Of a stretch of 64,000 nt of DNA, positions 56,307-64,000 are shown piece by piece. The notes beneath the pieces were generated by a model. That model saw only the letters and a program-made list of their open reading frames with translations, was not told where the DNA came from and did no database searches. The first letter of the stretch is position 1, and each line of letters begins with the position of its first letter. The stretch comes from Pyrenopolyporus hunteri (Eukaryota > Ascomycota > Sordariomycetes > Xylariales > Hypoxylaceae), in assembly GCA_902806595.1 (NCBI GenBank), contig CADCXC010000009.1, forward strand, positions 434,001 through 498,000, in the 5' to 3' direction. The position numbers and the translations under genes are program-made.

Positions 56307-57637
56307 TCACTCATCCTCTTCCTCCTCCTGTATCAACTCGGTTTTATCCAAACCTTTCAAGACGTCTTCGATCTCGATCGGATCCGTGATGGCCCAGACG
56401 CCACCCCCTTTAACTGAATCCGTCCCGCGCATGCCAACCTCTTTTCCTACAAGATTCCTGCCGACCTTTCCGGGGCCGATACCGATCCACCTCCTGACCT
56501 TCTGCTCCTGATCTAGATATTTTATACTATCCCACCATCTGACAGTCTCGAGGCACTGCCGCGCTAGGAGCTCCCTCACGTCCGCGGCGCTTTCAAACGG
56601 ACGGGCGCTCACATTGCTTATGCACTGCAGTCGTCCCGGGAATGTAATGACGTCTTGGTTCTCGCGACCCTTCACTCTGCTCTTCCTTGATGCTAATTCG
56701 CGCACCACGTTGACTGCTGGCCTCATAATCGGACTGTGGAACGGGCTGTCGCTATTTAATTGAACCGCTCTTGGGTCATGGCCAAGGAATTGCCGGACAT
56801 GAGCTACCAGCTCCTTGATTCTTTGCACGCTTCCACTCAGCACGATCTGGTTCTTACTGTTCACGTTTGCGATAAGCACCTGGTCAATCGGCTTCATGGA
56901 CTCGGCGCTCTCACTCCTCGCGCCCGCGCTGCGGTATCCCACGAATTCATCTATAGCCTCGATTAGGGAGCTTAGGTACTCGGTCTCTGTGACAACCGCT
57001 ACCATGCCGTATTCGCCCCCGTATTCCTCCTTGGCCTTGCGGGTAGCCTCGGCCATGGCTTCTGCGCGCTTCCGCACCATATACAGAGCATCTTCGAATT
57101 CCAATATGCCACCCGCTACCAGGGCTGCGAATTCGCCTAGCGAATGCCCGAGCGATACATCTGCTCGCTTGGAAACGTCGAAACCAAATTCGTGCTCGAG
57201 GATACGGAGGATCAGGATGGAAGTTGCCATGATCGCGGGCTGAGCATTGGGTGTTGCGGTCAATACCCGGCTTGGTCCATTTTCTATTATGTCCGATAGC
57301 TTGTATCCCATATAACTATCAATCTCGTCGATGATGCGTGCTGCCGTAGTCGGGAAGGCCTCGAGCCAGGGCGAAAGCATTCCAACTTTCTGGACGCCTT
57401 GACCTGCGATGACGCCATAGTCAGTTAGTTTTAGTTCGCCAAAAACACCCGAGTCGGCTGACCTGGAAAGAAGATAGCCGTCCGTGGTTTTTTTCCTTTC
57501 GTCGACGCATAGCTTCGACATCCAATTGGGCATAGGGAGAGCGACGCTGTTATTGGACAGTCGGTAGAGCTGAGCCGGCGGCAGACTTTGCTACCGGCAC
57601 GGATGGGCCGGCGCAACGGGGAAACAAGCACGCTCAT
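56307..57637 (-). CDS. MCT1: Mitochondrial malonyl-CoA:ACP transferase
   Basis: Transfers malonyl from CoA to acyl carrier protein in mitochondrial type II fatty-acid synthesis, the route that supplies octanoate for lipoic acid. Minus-strand exons 57463-57637 and 56307-57403, with a 59-nt intron, give 423 residues. Splicing (TTCCAG|GTCAGC to ATCGCAG|GT) restores the FabD opening FFPGQGVQKVGM. Catalytic Ser146 lies in GHSLGEFAA, and QPAIMATSIL precedes it, as expected. Later come the conserved ANVNSKNQIVLSGS, FHSPIMRPA (second catalytic His in FHSP) and the C-terminal WIGIGPGKVGRNLV. The N-terminus (SPLRRPIRAGSKVCRRLSS, CRSYASTKGKK) is a clear mitochondrial presequence. The C-terminus is acidic (IQEEEEDE). 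Confidence 0.95.
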
Positions 57638-58360
57638 CGCCGCAGGCCAGCTAAATTTGCGCCGAGGCGATCAATTTTCATGGTCATTGAATGTAGTCCG
57701 CAGAGAAGCCTGTTCGGGAATGGAAGCAAAGCAGAAATTTAATGTGATGTGGAAGAGGAATCGGATCAAAGGACTAGAAATTTGTAAAAGCTAGGAAGAT
57801 CGCAGCTTTGGTGGGCGAGTACGGAGCATAGTAGGTACCTACCTTAGTTACCTCGGCCCTTGTCAGCAGATGCTATCCCTTCCGCCAAGGCGGTGTTCCC
57901 CCCACACTTCTTCCCCGGACTATGAAGATACCCAGGTACCTAACCTTCTATAAGTGCCAGGTGATACATCATAGGTACAAGAAAAAAGATGAATTCTATT
58001 TTACTTCCGAGAGTAACCGTAGTAGAACAACTCCGAGGGGGAGTGAAATACGCATGTGAATAACATCTTTCAAAGGTTCATCGATACGTGTATTTACCAC
58101 CTATATTTACTATTCCCAAATTATATAGGTACGAACAGAACTTGAGTGGACATAGATAATACAGTATTTCAATGATAGCTTGCTGTCCTTGTTGATCTTA
58201 CCCTTCGTACGTGCAGATGCCTAAAGCGCCTAGGTAAGGACCATGTATGCGCAGCGATAGCTATCTCGTAGCTCCTCGGCGAGCGCAGCAAAACGCCCGT
58301 CATGCAATGCATTGTTGGGTACTCCAACTCCTAATGTAACTCTCAATCTATCATACTTGA
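57638..58360. other. Promoter side of MCT1 and 3' side of AP-3 mu gene
   Basis: No gene recognised. TAGGTACCTACC-type repeats occur near 57830-57850 and 57930-57945. Confidence 0.5.
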
Positions 58361-60027
58361 TTAACATCTAATCTCGACGCCCCCCTTGCTAATGGTAAGG
58401 TATTTCACTCCTTTGTAAGGCTTTACTCCTTCACCAAGCCCCCGACTCTTCCTCGGGTCGATGAGGATGCTTTCGACCTTGATTCCGCTTGGTAACCATC
58501 CCTTGACGGAGAAACTAACAGACGCAGAGCTTGGCATTAGAATCTTGTTATGGGCGATTTTCTTTGCGTCCTTCTCGTCATCCGAGCTTCCTTCGGCAAT
58601 TTTAAGCTTCTCGTTCGCGCTACTCTGATACGGCTCATCGTAAGTGTAGTCTCTCCCGAAGCCGAACCCGTTGGAATCTATATCCTCCTGATCTTCATTC
58701 AACGGACCTTGGACTGTGCATCGCAGACTGTAGTATGGCGCCCCAGTCGAAAGCTCCTTAGTCGGTATGAGCCATTCTAGCATTCTATCTCCTGGACTGA
58801 AACTGGCATCTCCCTTGCTGGGCCGAATATCCGAAAGGTTCCTAACTTCAGAAGGTAGCGGCACCGATACAATAAGGTCTTGCAACAAGGGGGCGGCGGG
58901 CGAACCCGGATGCGGACCCCTGAATCCACCACCGCCCGAACCACCTGTCCTACCAGAAGACCCGGACAGTGAAGAGTTAGAAGGTCCAAAATTCTTATTA
59001 ATTTTCAGCCTAACCTCGAAGTCCGAGCCAGTTAAGCCTAAACCGGTTTTGACCTCTATACTAACGGGGAGTCTGAGGCTATTCGAGTTCAAATTCCCGC
59101 TCTTGCCGTTGGTAAAAGGCAGTAAATCCACTTCGTAACCTGCGAGGATGAAGCGGCCGTCTGGGGGTATGAAGCTGAGCTCCCCTGGGCTCTCCTTCCA
59201 TCTGTTTAAACGGACACACGGATGAAACACCGGGAGCTCCATCACGCTTTTTAAATTATGTTTCCCTGAAGGTCCCGTAATATTTAAGAGGATATCCGGC
59301 ACTCCAGACACCTTCGAAGTGAAAGCAATAGTGCCGTTCGCATATGCAGAAATAGGCCTTCCGGACGGCGCAAGAGTAACCGACAATGCCTCTACGATAT
59401 CGGCATATAGCTCGTTCGATGTATGCCGTACGTTAGCCCGCCTCCAGTAGAACGCAGGCGCATTTTGGGCTATGAGGGACGGTGCGCTTGGGTTGCTCGG
59501 AAATTTGCCTGGTAGGTTGATGCTTCCTAGTATCTTCCCCAGTAGACCCTCTACTTCTACTGCATCCCTTAAGGCGTTTGGTTCCGTGGTACTGATGGTG
59601 CCGGCATCGCACATCTCGGTAAGGAGCTGGGCAACAACATCATAATTCTCTTCGATCTTCTGCGCAAGCACTGGCGCGCCAAGAAACTCTTCGAGGGCAT
59701 CGATTACGCGGTGAAGGAACTCGAGGACAAGGAGAGGTTCTATCTCGGAGGATGAGGTGGCTAGGTAGAGTAAATTCGCATGCGTAAGGCTGAATACGAG
59801 AGTGGGGGGATTGGTATTCGGTAGGTAGATCAGGTTGGGCCTTGGAGCCGGATGCTCAAGATAGAGAGGAAGGAGTACGGCGGCTGAAAGAGGGCGGGAA
59901 GTATAGGTATGAGAGAGGATTGCACGGCTTCATCACACTAGTCAGCTTGATAGGACTTCGGCATTCTTTGGGGGGTGACTGACTTATGCTCATCATAGAT
60001 GTGCAGTGCCTCTATAACACCGTTCAT
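58361..60027 (-). CDS. APM3: AP-3 adaptor complex mu subunit
   Basis: The medium subunit of the AP-3 coat that sorts cargo from Golgi to vacuole; it binds Yxx-phi sorting signals. Minus-strand exons 59984-60027 (44 nt) and 58361-59927, with a 56-nt intron, give 536 residues. The splice (CATAA|GTCAGT to TGAAG|C) joins MNGVIEALHIYDEHN to RAILSHTYTSRPL, as in fungal Apm3 proteins. The N-terminal longin domain includes LIYLPNTNPPTLVFSL and LLVLEFLHRVIDALEEFLG. A linker (AQLLTEMCDAGTISTTEPNAL) leads to the mu-homology domain from about residue 190 (FYWRRANVRHTSNELYADIVE) to the C-terminus. The internal Gly/Ser-rich loop at about 340-360 is disordered. Its start is 398 nt from the divergent MPP10 start. 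Confidence 0.93.
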
Positions 60028-60425
60028 GGTGGCCGGGCTGCGACAAGCATCCTTAGAAATAGAGGTTATCTAGGTACCTAGGGAGATAGGCAGTATGGGA
60101 CCTAATATGCTTCGACGGTTCGATTGAGGAAATTGAGGAACGATGATAAAAACAATTTGGAGATTCGATGCCGTCAGAAGGGGCAGATCTGGGTATCTGG
60201 GTACCTGGGTACCTACCTACCTAGGTATGTAAGTGTGGGGCAGCACTTTGCTTAAATTCATTATCGATAAGCACAGCAGTGTGTGGGGAGATCCCTGCTG
60301 ACCCTTGAGCCTGGGAAATTTTTCTGAATGTCAACTTTTTTCCCTCGTCTCATTAATCAAAACAAAGTACTTCCGATTAATCGTCTTCTCTTCGCTTCTT
60401 CCCTCCCTCCCCAGAGCCATGAGAA
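60028..60425. promoter_or_regulatory. Shared divergent promoter APM3/MPP10
   Basis: A 398-nt region separates two divergent start codons. It contains the cluster GGTATCTGGGTACCTGGGTACCTACCTACCTAGG at about 60190-60230 and a TC-rich stretch just before the MPP10 ATG. Confidence 0.65.
60190..60230. repeat. GGGTACCTACCTAGGTA repeat cluster
   Basis: Palindromic GGTACC and CCTAGG units in the middle of the APM3/MPP10 divergent promoter. Confidence 0.8.
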
Positions 60426-62660
60426 ATGGCGGGGCCTGCCAGCACCACGTCCTCCATGACCTCGACCTCACACACATTAACACACGCTCCATCCGTGGGC
60501 TTCCTATCCGCCTTCGCCGACTCTTCCAAGCCATCTAGCGCCGTGGAAATGCTGGAACTCTTTGAGGCCATAAAGTCGGGTAACCGACATAGCTTTTTAC
60601 AGCCTACCCCTTCAATCCCCAGCGCTTCGCTACAGCTTGCCAAGGCGACGCTAGACGCATACGCTGGACAAGTCTGCGACGAGCAACAGCAGCGCCAAAA
60701 AGAAGAGAGTAAGAAGCGGAAGCGAGCCGAGACCGGGCTCGGTAAAGGCGATATACTGAAAATCAGAAAGCTTCATGTGGATGGGTTCGAAAGTGGCCAG
60801 ATTTGGCAGCAGGCAAGGCGAATTATCACAAGTACATTATACGATTCGAAAAATGCACTCCAAGAACTAGAGGATCGAAACGAAATTCAGATGAACGGCG
60901 TTAATGGAGACGCCCACGCCAAGGACCCTGACAGGGGTGAGGATATCTCAGATGCCGATTCAGTCAACGACCAATCAGCCTTAGGATCAGAGGACTCCGA
61001 AGGACTTTCGGAGGGTGAGGACGAGGAAGATTCCGAGGGCGGCGCCGAGCTATCAGAGAGTGATATCGAGGAGGATCTTGAAGACGTCGATGGGGGAGAG
61101 GATGAATTAGATGACGAAGGTGGCGAAGATGAAGAAGCATCTCAAGAACTGATCGAAGACCCCAATGGCCTCAATGATGGATTCTTCTCTATCGATGATT
61201 TCAACAAGCAAACCCAATGGTTTGAGGACGCAGATGCTCGAGGGGATCCGGATGCTGATCACGCTAGCGATGACGACGAGGTAGACTGGCACACTGACCC
61301 ACTCACCGCAAACCTATCCAGTAATCGAAAAGCCTCAGCGAAGTCCATTAAAGAAACCCATGACGAAATGCTCTCTGATGTGGAAGAAGACGAGGAAGAT
61401 GGAGGACCTACTTTTGGAGATATGGATTTGGATGCGCCAGAGGGAGACAGTGATGAAGAAGGAGATCCTAGAATGGACGTTGATGCCGATTTTAATGCCA
61501 ACGAAATCTATTACAAGGACTTCTTTGCACCTCCACAGCGGAAAAAAACTAAGGACAGCAGAAATAGGAGGTTTAGGGAGCACCAACCGACGGAACCGGA
61601 TGACAATGACGTCGAGCGGGCAATAGCTGATGTCCGCCGAGACCTATTCGAGGACGAATCTGAACGGGAAGACTCGGAAGACGCTCTTTCTGACGTCTCG
61701 GCGGGGGACCCCAAATCAAGGAGATCTGCTCACGAAAGACGACAGGCTAAATTGGCTGAGGAGATTCGGAAGCTTGAGGCTGCGAACGTGGCCAAGAGAG
61801 AATGGGTAATGTCCGGCGAAGCAAAGGCTACCGACCGGCCGATGAACTCCTTGTTAGAGGAAGATCTCGATTTTGAGCACGTGGGCAAACCTGTACCAGT
61901 TATCACGGCTGAAGTGAGCGAGAGTATCGAGGACATGATCAAACGCCGTATCCTAGCACAAGAATTCGACGAGGTCATTAAACGACGACCTGATGCGTCC
62001 GAATTCTCGTCCAACACTAGACGTGGACTAGTCGATCTGGACGACACGAAAGCTAAGCAGTCACTGGCAGAGATCTATGAGGAGGAACACGTCAAAAATA
62101 CCAATCCAGATTCTTACATTAGCAAAGCAGACGAAAAGCTCAAGAAAGAAGAGAGAGAAATTGAGCAGATGTGGAAAGATGTCAGCGCGAATCTCGATGC
62201 TCTCACCAGCTGGCACTACAAACCGAAGCCTACTGCACCCTCACTCACAGTTGTGTCGGACGTGGCGACCATCAGCATGGAAGATGCCCAACCCACGACA
62301 GCGCAAGGCGTTAGTGGTGGCGACAATGTTCTGGCTCCACAAGAGGTCTATAAGGCCGGCAAGGATACAGCCGAGAAGGGCGAGGTGGTCGCGAAGAGCG
62401 GGCTGCCCGTTGCTAAGCAGGAGATGAGCCGGGAGGACAAGATCAGAAGGCGTAGGAGAGAGAAGGAGAGGCTACGCAAGGCTGGCGGCCTCGACAGCAA
62501 GAAACACCTGAATGCGAAGACCCAAGCTCAGAAGCAAACGGTTGGTGACCTCAAGCTGGGCGGTGTTAAAGTTATTAATAAGAAGGGCGAGATTGTTGAC
62601 ATGGAGGGTAACAAAGCAAAGGCTGCTAAAGCCGCGTCGAGTAGTAGCTTTAAGCTCTGA
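60426..62660 (+). CDS. MPP10: U3 snoRNP protein Mpp10
   Basis: A component of the small-subunit processome; with Imp3 and Imp4 it acts with U3 snoRNA in 18S rRNA maturation in the nucleolus. Single exon, 744 residues. The N-terminal helical part (FEAIKSGNRHSFLQPTPS; LAKATLDAYAGQV) precedes a basic stretch (KKRKRAETGL). A very acidic middle region (about residues 175-330, with runs of DE and SE) is characteristic. Conserved blocks follow: DGFFSIDDFNKQTQWFED, IYYKDFFAPPQRKK, SVLEEDL-like NSLLEEDLDFEHVGKPVPV, IEDMIKRRILAQEFDEVIKR and LAEIYEEEHVKNTNPD. The C-terminus is basic (RRRREKERLRKAGG). Length and order fit fungal Mpp10. Divergent from APM3. Confidence 0.96.
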   Translation: MAGPASTTSSMTSTSHTLTHAPSVGFLSAFADSSKPSSAVEMLELFEAIKSGNRHSFLQPTPSIPSASLQLAKATLDAYAGQVCDEQQQRQKEESKKRKRAETGLGKGDILKIRKLHVDGFESGQIWQQARRIITSTLYDSKNALQELEDRNEIQMNGVNGDAHAKDPDRGEDISDADSVNDQSALGSEDSEGLSEGEDEEDSEGGAELSESDIEEDLEDVDGGEDELDDEGGEDEEASQELIEDPNGLNDGFFSIDDFNKQTQWFEDADARGDPDADHASDDDEVDWHTDPLTANLSSNRKASAKSIKETHDEMLSDVEEDEEDGGPTFGDMDLDAPEGDSDEEGDPRMDVDADFNANEIYYKDFFAPPQRKKTKDSRNRRFREHQPTEPDDNDVERAIADVRRDLFEDESEREDSEDALSDVSAGDPKSRRSAHERRQAKLAEEIRKLEAANVAKREWVMSGEAKATDRPMNSLLEEDLDFEHVGKPVPVITAEVSESIEDMIKRRILAQEFDEVIKRRPDASEFSSNTRRGLVDLDDTKAKQSLAEIYEEEHVKNTNPDSYISKADEKLKKEEREIEQMWKDVSANLDALTSWHYKPKPTAPSLTVVSDVATISMEDAQPTTAQGVSGGDNVLAPQEVYKAGKDTAEKGEVVAKSGLPVAKQEMSREDKIRRRRREKERLRKAGGLDSKKHLNAKTQAQKQTVGDLKLGGVKVINKKGEIVDMEGNKAKAAKAASSSSFKL

Positions 62661-63156
62661 TGGCTTGATGGAAATTAATGCGAGTTGGGTTCGATTCGTG
62701 AGTTTAAGCTTGCGCTGTGTTAGCATACTTGCCGTGCGTTTAGGTCTATAGGTTTCCATATATAGGTTCATCCATGGATACTACCATAACCGAAGCCTAT
62801 CGCGGATGAATATACGACCTCAAATACACGCCTACATATTTACCTAGGTACCCATAGTACCACCTGGGTTACCTACAGGTAACGTTGATCAAAAAGCCGA
62901 TATGCCCCCAGTTTTACGGCACCGTACCTAAGTACGTGATACATGCAGAGCGGAGACTTGGCGGCATGCGGGCGAGCTGCTGCTAACCACTTGGCTAGCG
63001 GGTTATTAGGTACCTACCTATTCAGGCACATGTACTTCTGAGAGTGCACGGGCCAATTAACTTCGACTTGAATCTCGGCGAATTTTTTTAAAAAAAAAAG
63101 AGAAATATCGTATAATACTTCGTTCCTCTCGGCGCAGCGACATTCTACCTTTCGCC
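62661..63156. other. Spacer between MPP10 and the DUF4536 gene
   Basis: About 500 nt without a gene. TACCTAGGTACC-type repeats occur at about 62840-62880 and 63008-63022, and an A10 run lies near 63091-63101, about 60 nt before the next ATG. Confidence 0.55.
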
Positions 63157-63538
63157 ATGAGTGGAGGCAAAGTGCCGTCGGTCGGCAGTCTCGACAGGCC
63201 CGAGGATCTCAAAAACCTGCTAAAAGAGGATCGGGGCGAAGACTGCACTCCGTGCAGAGTTATAGGTAAGTCAGCGCGGCCGTCTATTCCCTCGCCTATC
63301 TATGAACAACCCGCAACCAAGTCCACAGACTGACCGGCGAACAACAATCGCGACAGGTGGCGGCGCTTTTCTCGGTCTAGCAGCTTATAGCTACCTGTCC
63401 GGCCAGCGGCAACTCGAGAAGAACCGCGCGCGGATACTGGCGAGCAAGTCCATGTTCGGCATGCGCAGCCGTAAAATCGGCATCGCGGCCACCTCGCTGG
63501 GATTGGCTTGGCTAGGCGTCTGGAGGTTGTTTTTATAG
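63157..63538 (+). CDS. Small mitochondrial DUF4536/DMAC1-like protein
   Basis: Exons 63157-63265 and 63357-63538, with a 91-nt intron, give 96 residues. The splice (TATAG|GTAAGT to CGACAG|GT) joins the conserved CTPCRVIG to GGAFLGLAAYSYLSG. This C-x2-C-x3-G plus Gly/Tyr-rich helix pattern belongs to DUF4536, which includes animal DMAC1 (distal membrane arm assembly of complex I). A second hydrophobic helix (IGIAATSLGLAWLGVWRLFL) closes the protein, so two membrane segments are likely. The N-terminus is hydrophilic, with no presequence. A role in complex I assembly is inferred from the animal family member only. Confidence 0.85.
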
Positions 63539-64000
63539 AAAGCCGCGACGATGGACTAGTGATATGATGTACCCAACCTACGTAGGATGGGAAACGAGCG
63601 CTCTACTCTTATATGGGACAGATTCGAAGAAAGAGACCGACACAGGCTACGGCTCATAACGGCCATGTCGTCGCTGGCCAGGTAGCCTCCGAACCGGAGG
63701 TGGCAAATACTCGTACCTAGGCAGAAGTCAAATCCCCGCGCTTCGCTTGTTCGCCAGTACCAGATCTATGCTACCGATATGTTAAAGATGCGCCCTCCAT
63801 CTTAAATAAAGAGCCACTTGGACTTTACCACGAACAGTACCAGGTTACCCCCGACGACGGAATCTTCCCCTACTTCATAATAAACATAAAATTACCTGGT
63901 ATCAATATGGACAGTGGAATCAACGTATTTCAATGGATGGGGGATTCCGCCGCGTATAATATTCTCCTAGATATCAATATCTAGGAGTTTTATATTATGT
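63539..64000. other. Downstream region to the window end
   Basis: No gene recognised. It ends in AT-rich DNA with a perfect palindrome (63964-63987). Confidence 0.5.
63964..63987. repeat. Perfect 11-bp palindrome with 2-nt loop
   Basis: CTCCTAGATAT and ATATCTAGGAG flank CA. The sequence around it (TATAATATT on the left, TTATATTA on the right) is partly symmetrical too. It could be the start of a fold-back element cut by the window edge. Confidence 0.8.

Overview
The window is nuclear DNA of a filamentous ascomycete (Pezizomycotina, most likely a Sordariomycete-like lineage). The evidence is gene content (Zn2Cys6 regulator, secreted GH43 and SGNH hydrolases, a MARVEL/Nce102-like protein), short GT-AG introns of about 50-120 nt in nearly every gene, and monocistronic genes on both strands. 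I found no operons, CRISPR arrays, prophage or convincing tRNA genes. I rebuilt 21 protein genes, most of them spliced; each joined reading frame was checked by exon length arithmetic and by how well protein motifs continue across the junction.

Layout. 1-3440: 3' part of a phospholipase D gene. 4708-7170: conserved coiled-coil protein with a Cys-rich N-terminus. 8706-10569: Rieske/AIF-type oxidoreductase. 11393-13689: Zn2Cys6 transcription factor with a frame problem. 14487-15962: old-yellow-enzyme family oxidoreductase. 16907-19226: RTF1 (Paf1 complex). 20123-20961: COQ7. 22036-22885: GNAT acetyltransferase. 25317-26183: secreted SGNH hydrolase. 27179-29412: PNGase-A-like membrane protein. 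30134-30710: small conserved fungal protein. 32473-33200: mitochondrial DUF1279 protein. 36259-36834: Nce102-like tetraspan protein. 37692-39342: MATE transporter. 39811-40701: very AT-rich element bounded by 34-bp inverted repeats. 42320-44233: GH43 glycosidase. 44655-46236: protein with a STAND/NLR-type N-terminal helical domain but no NTPase. The last part is a dense housekeeping block: NUP133 (47002-51345), AFG1 ATPase (52687-54705), TRAPPC2L/Tca17 (54941-55800), MCT1 (56307-57637), AP-3 mu (58361-60027), MPP10 (60426-62660) and a DUF4536/DMAC1-like mitochondrial protein (63157-63538).

The genes do not form one pathway. Several products are mitochondrial or predicted so (COQ7, AFG1, MCT1, DUF1279, DUF4536, the Rieske/AIF protein), which looks like coincidence rather than a cluster. 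Gene density is high at 1-23 kb and 47-63.5 kb and low at 22.9-25.3, 30.7-32.5, 33.2-36.3 and 39.3-42.3 kb. Intergenic DNA carries many palindromic TACCTAGGTA/GGTACC-type short repeats that I did not notice inside coding exons.

The best leads are the AT-rich inverted-repeat element with its CpG-biased remaining cytosines, the free-standing STAND-type N-terminal protein with three basic amphipathic segments, the frame break plus microexon in the Zn2Cys6 regulator, and the conserved CCC/C/H motif protein at 4708-7170.
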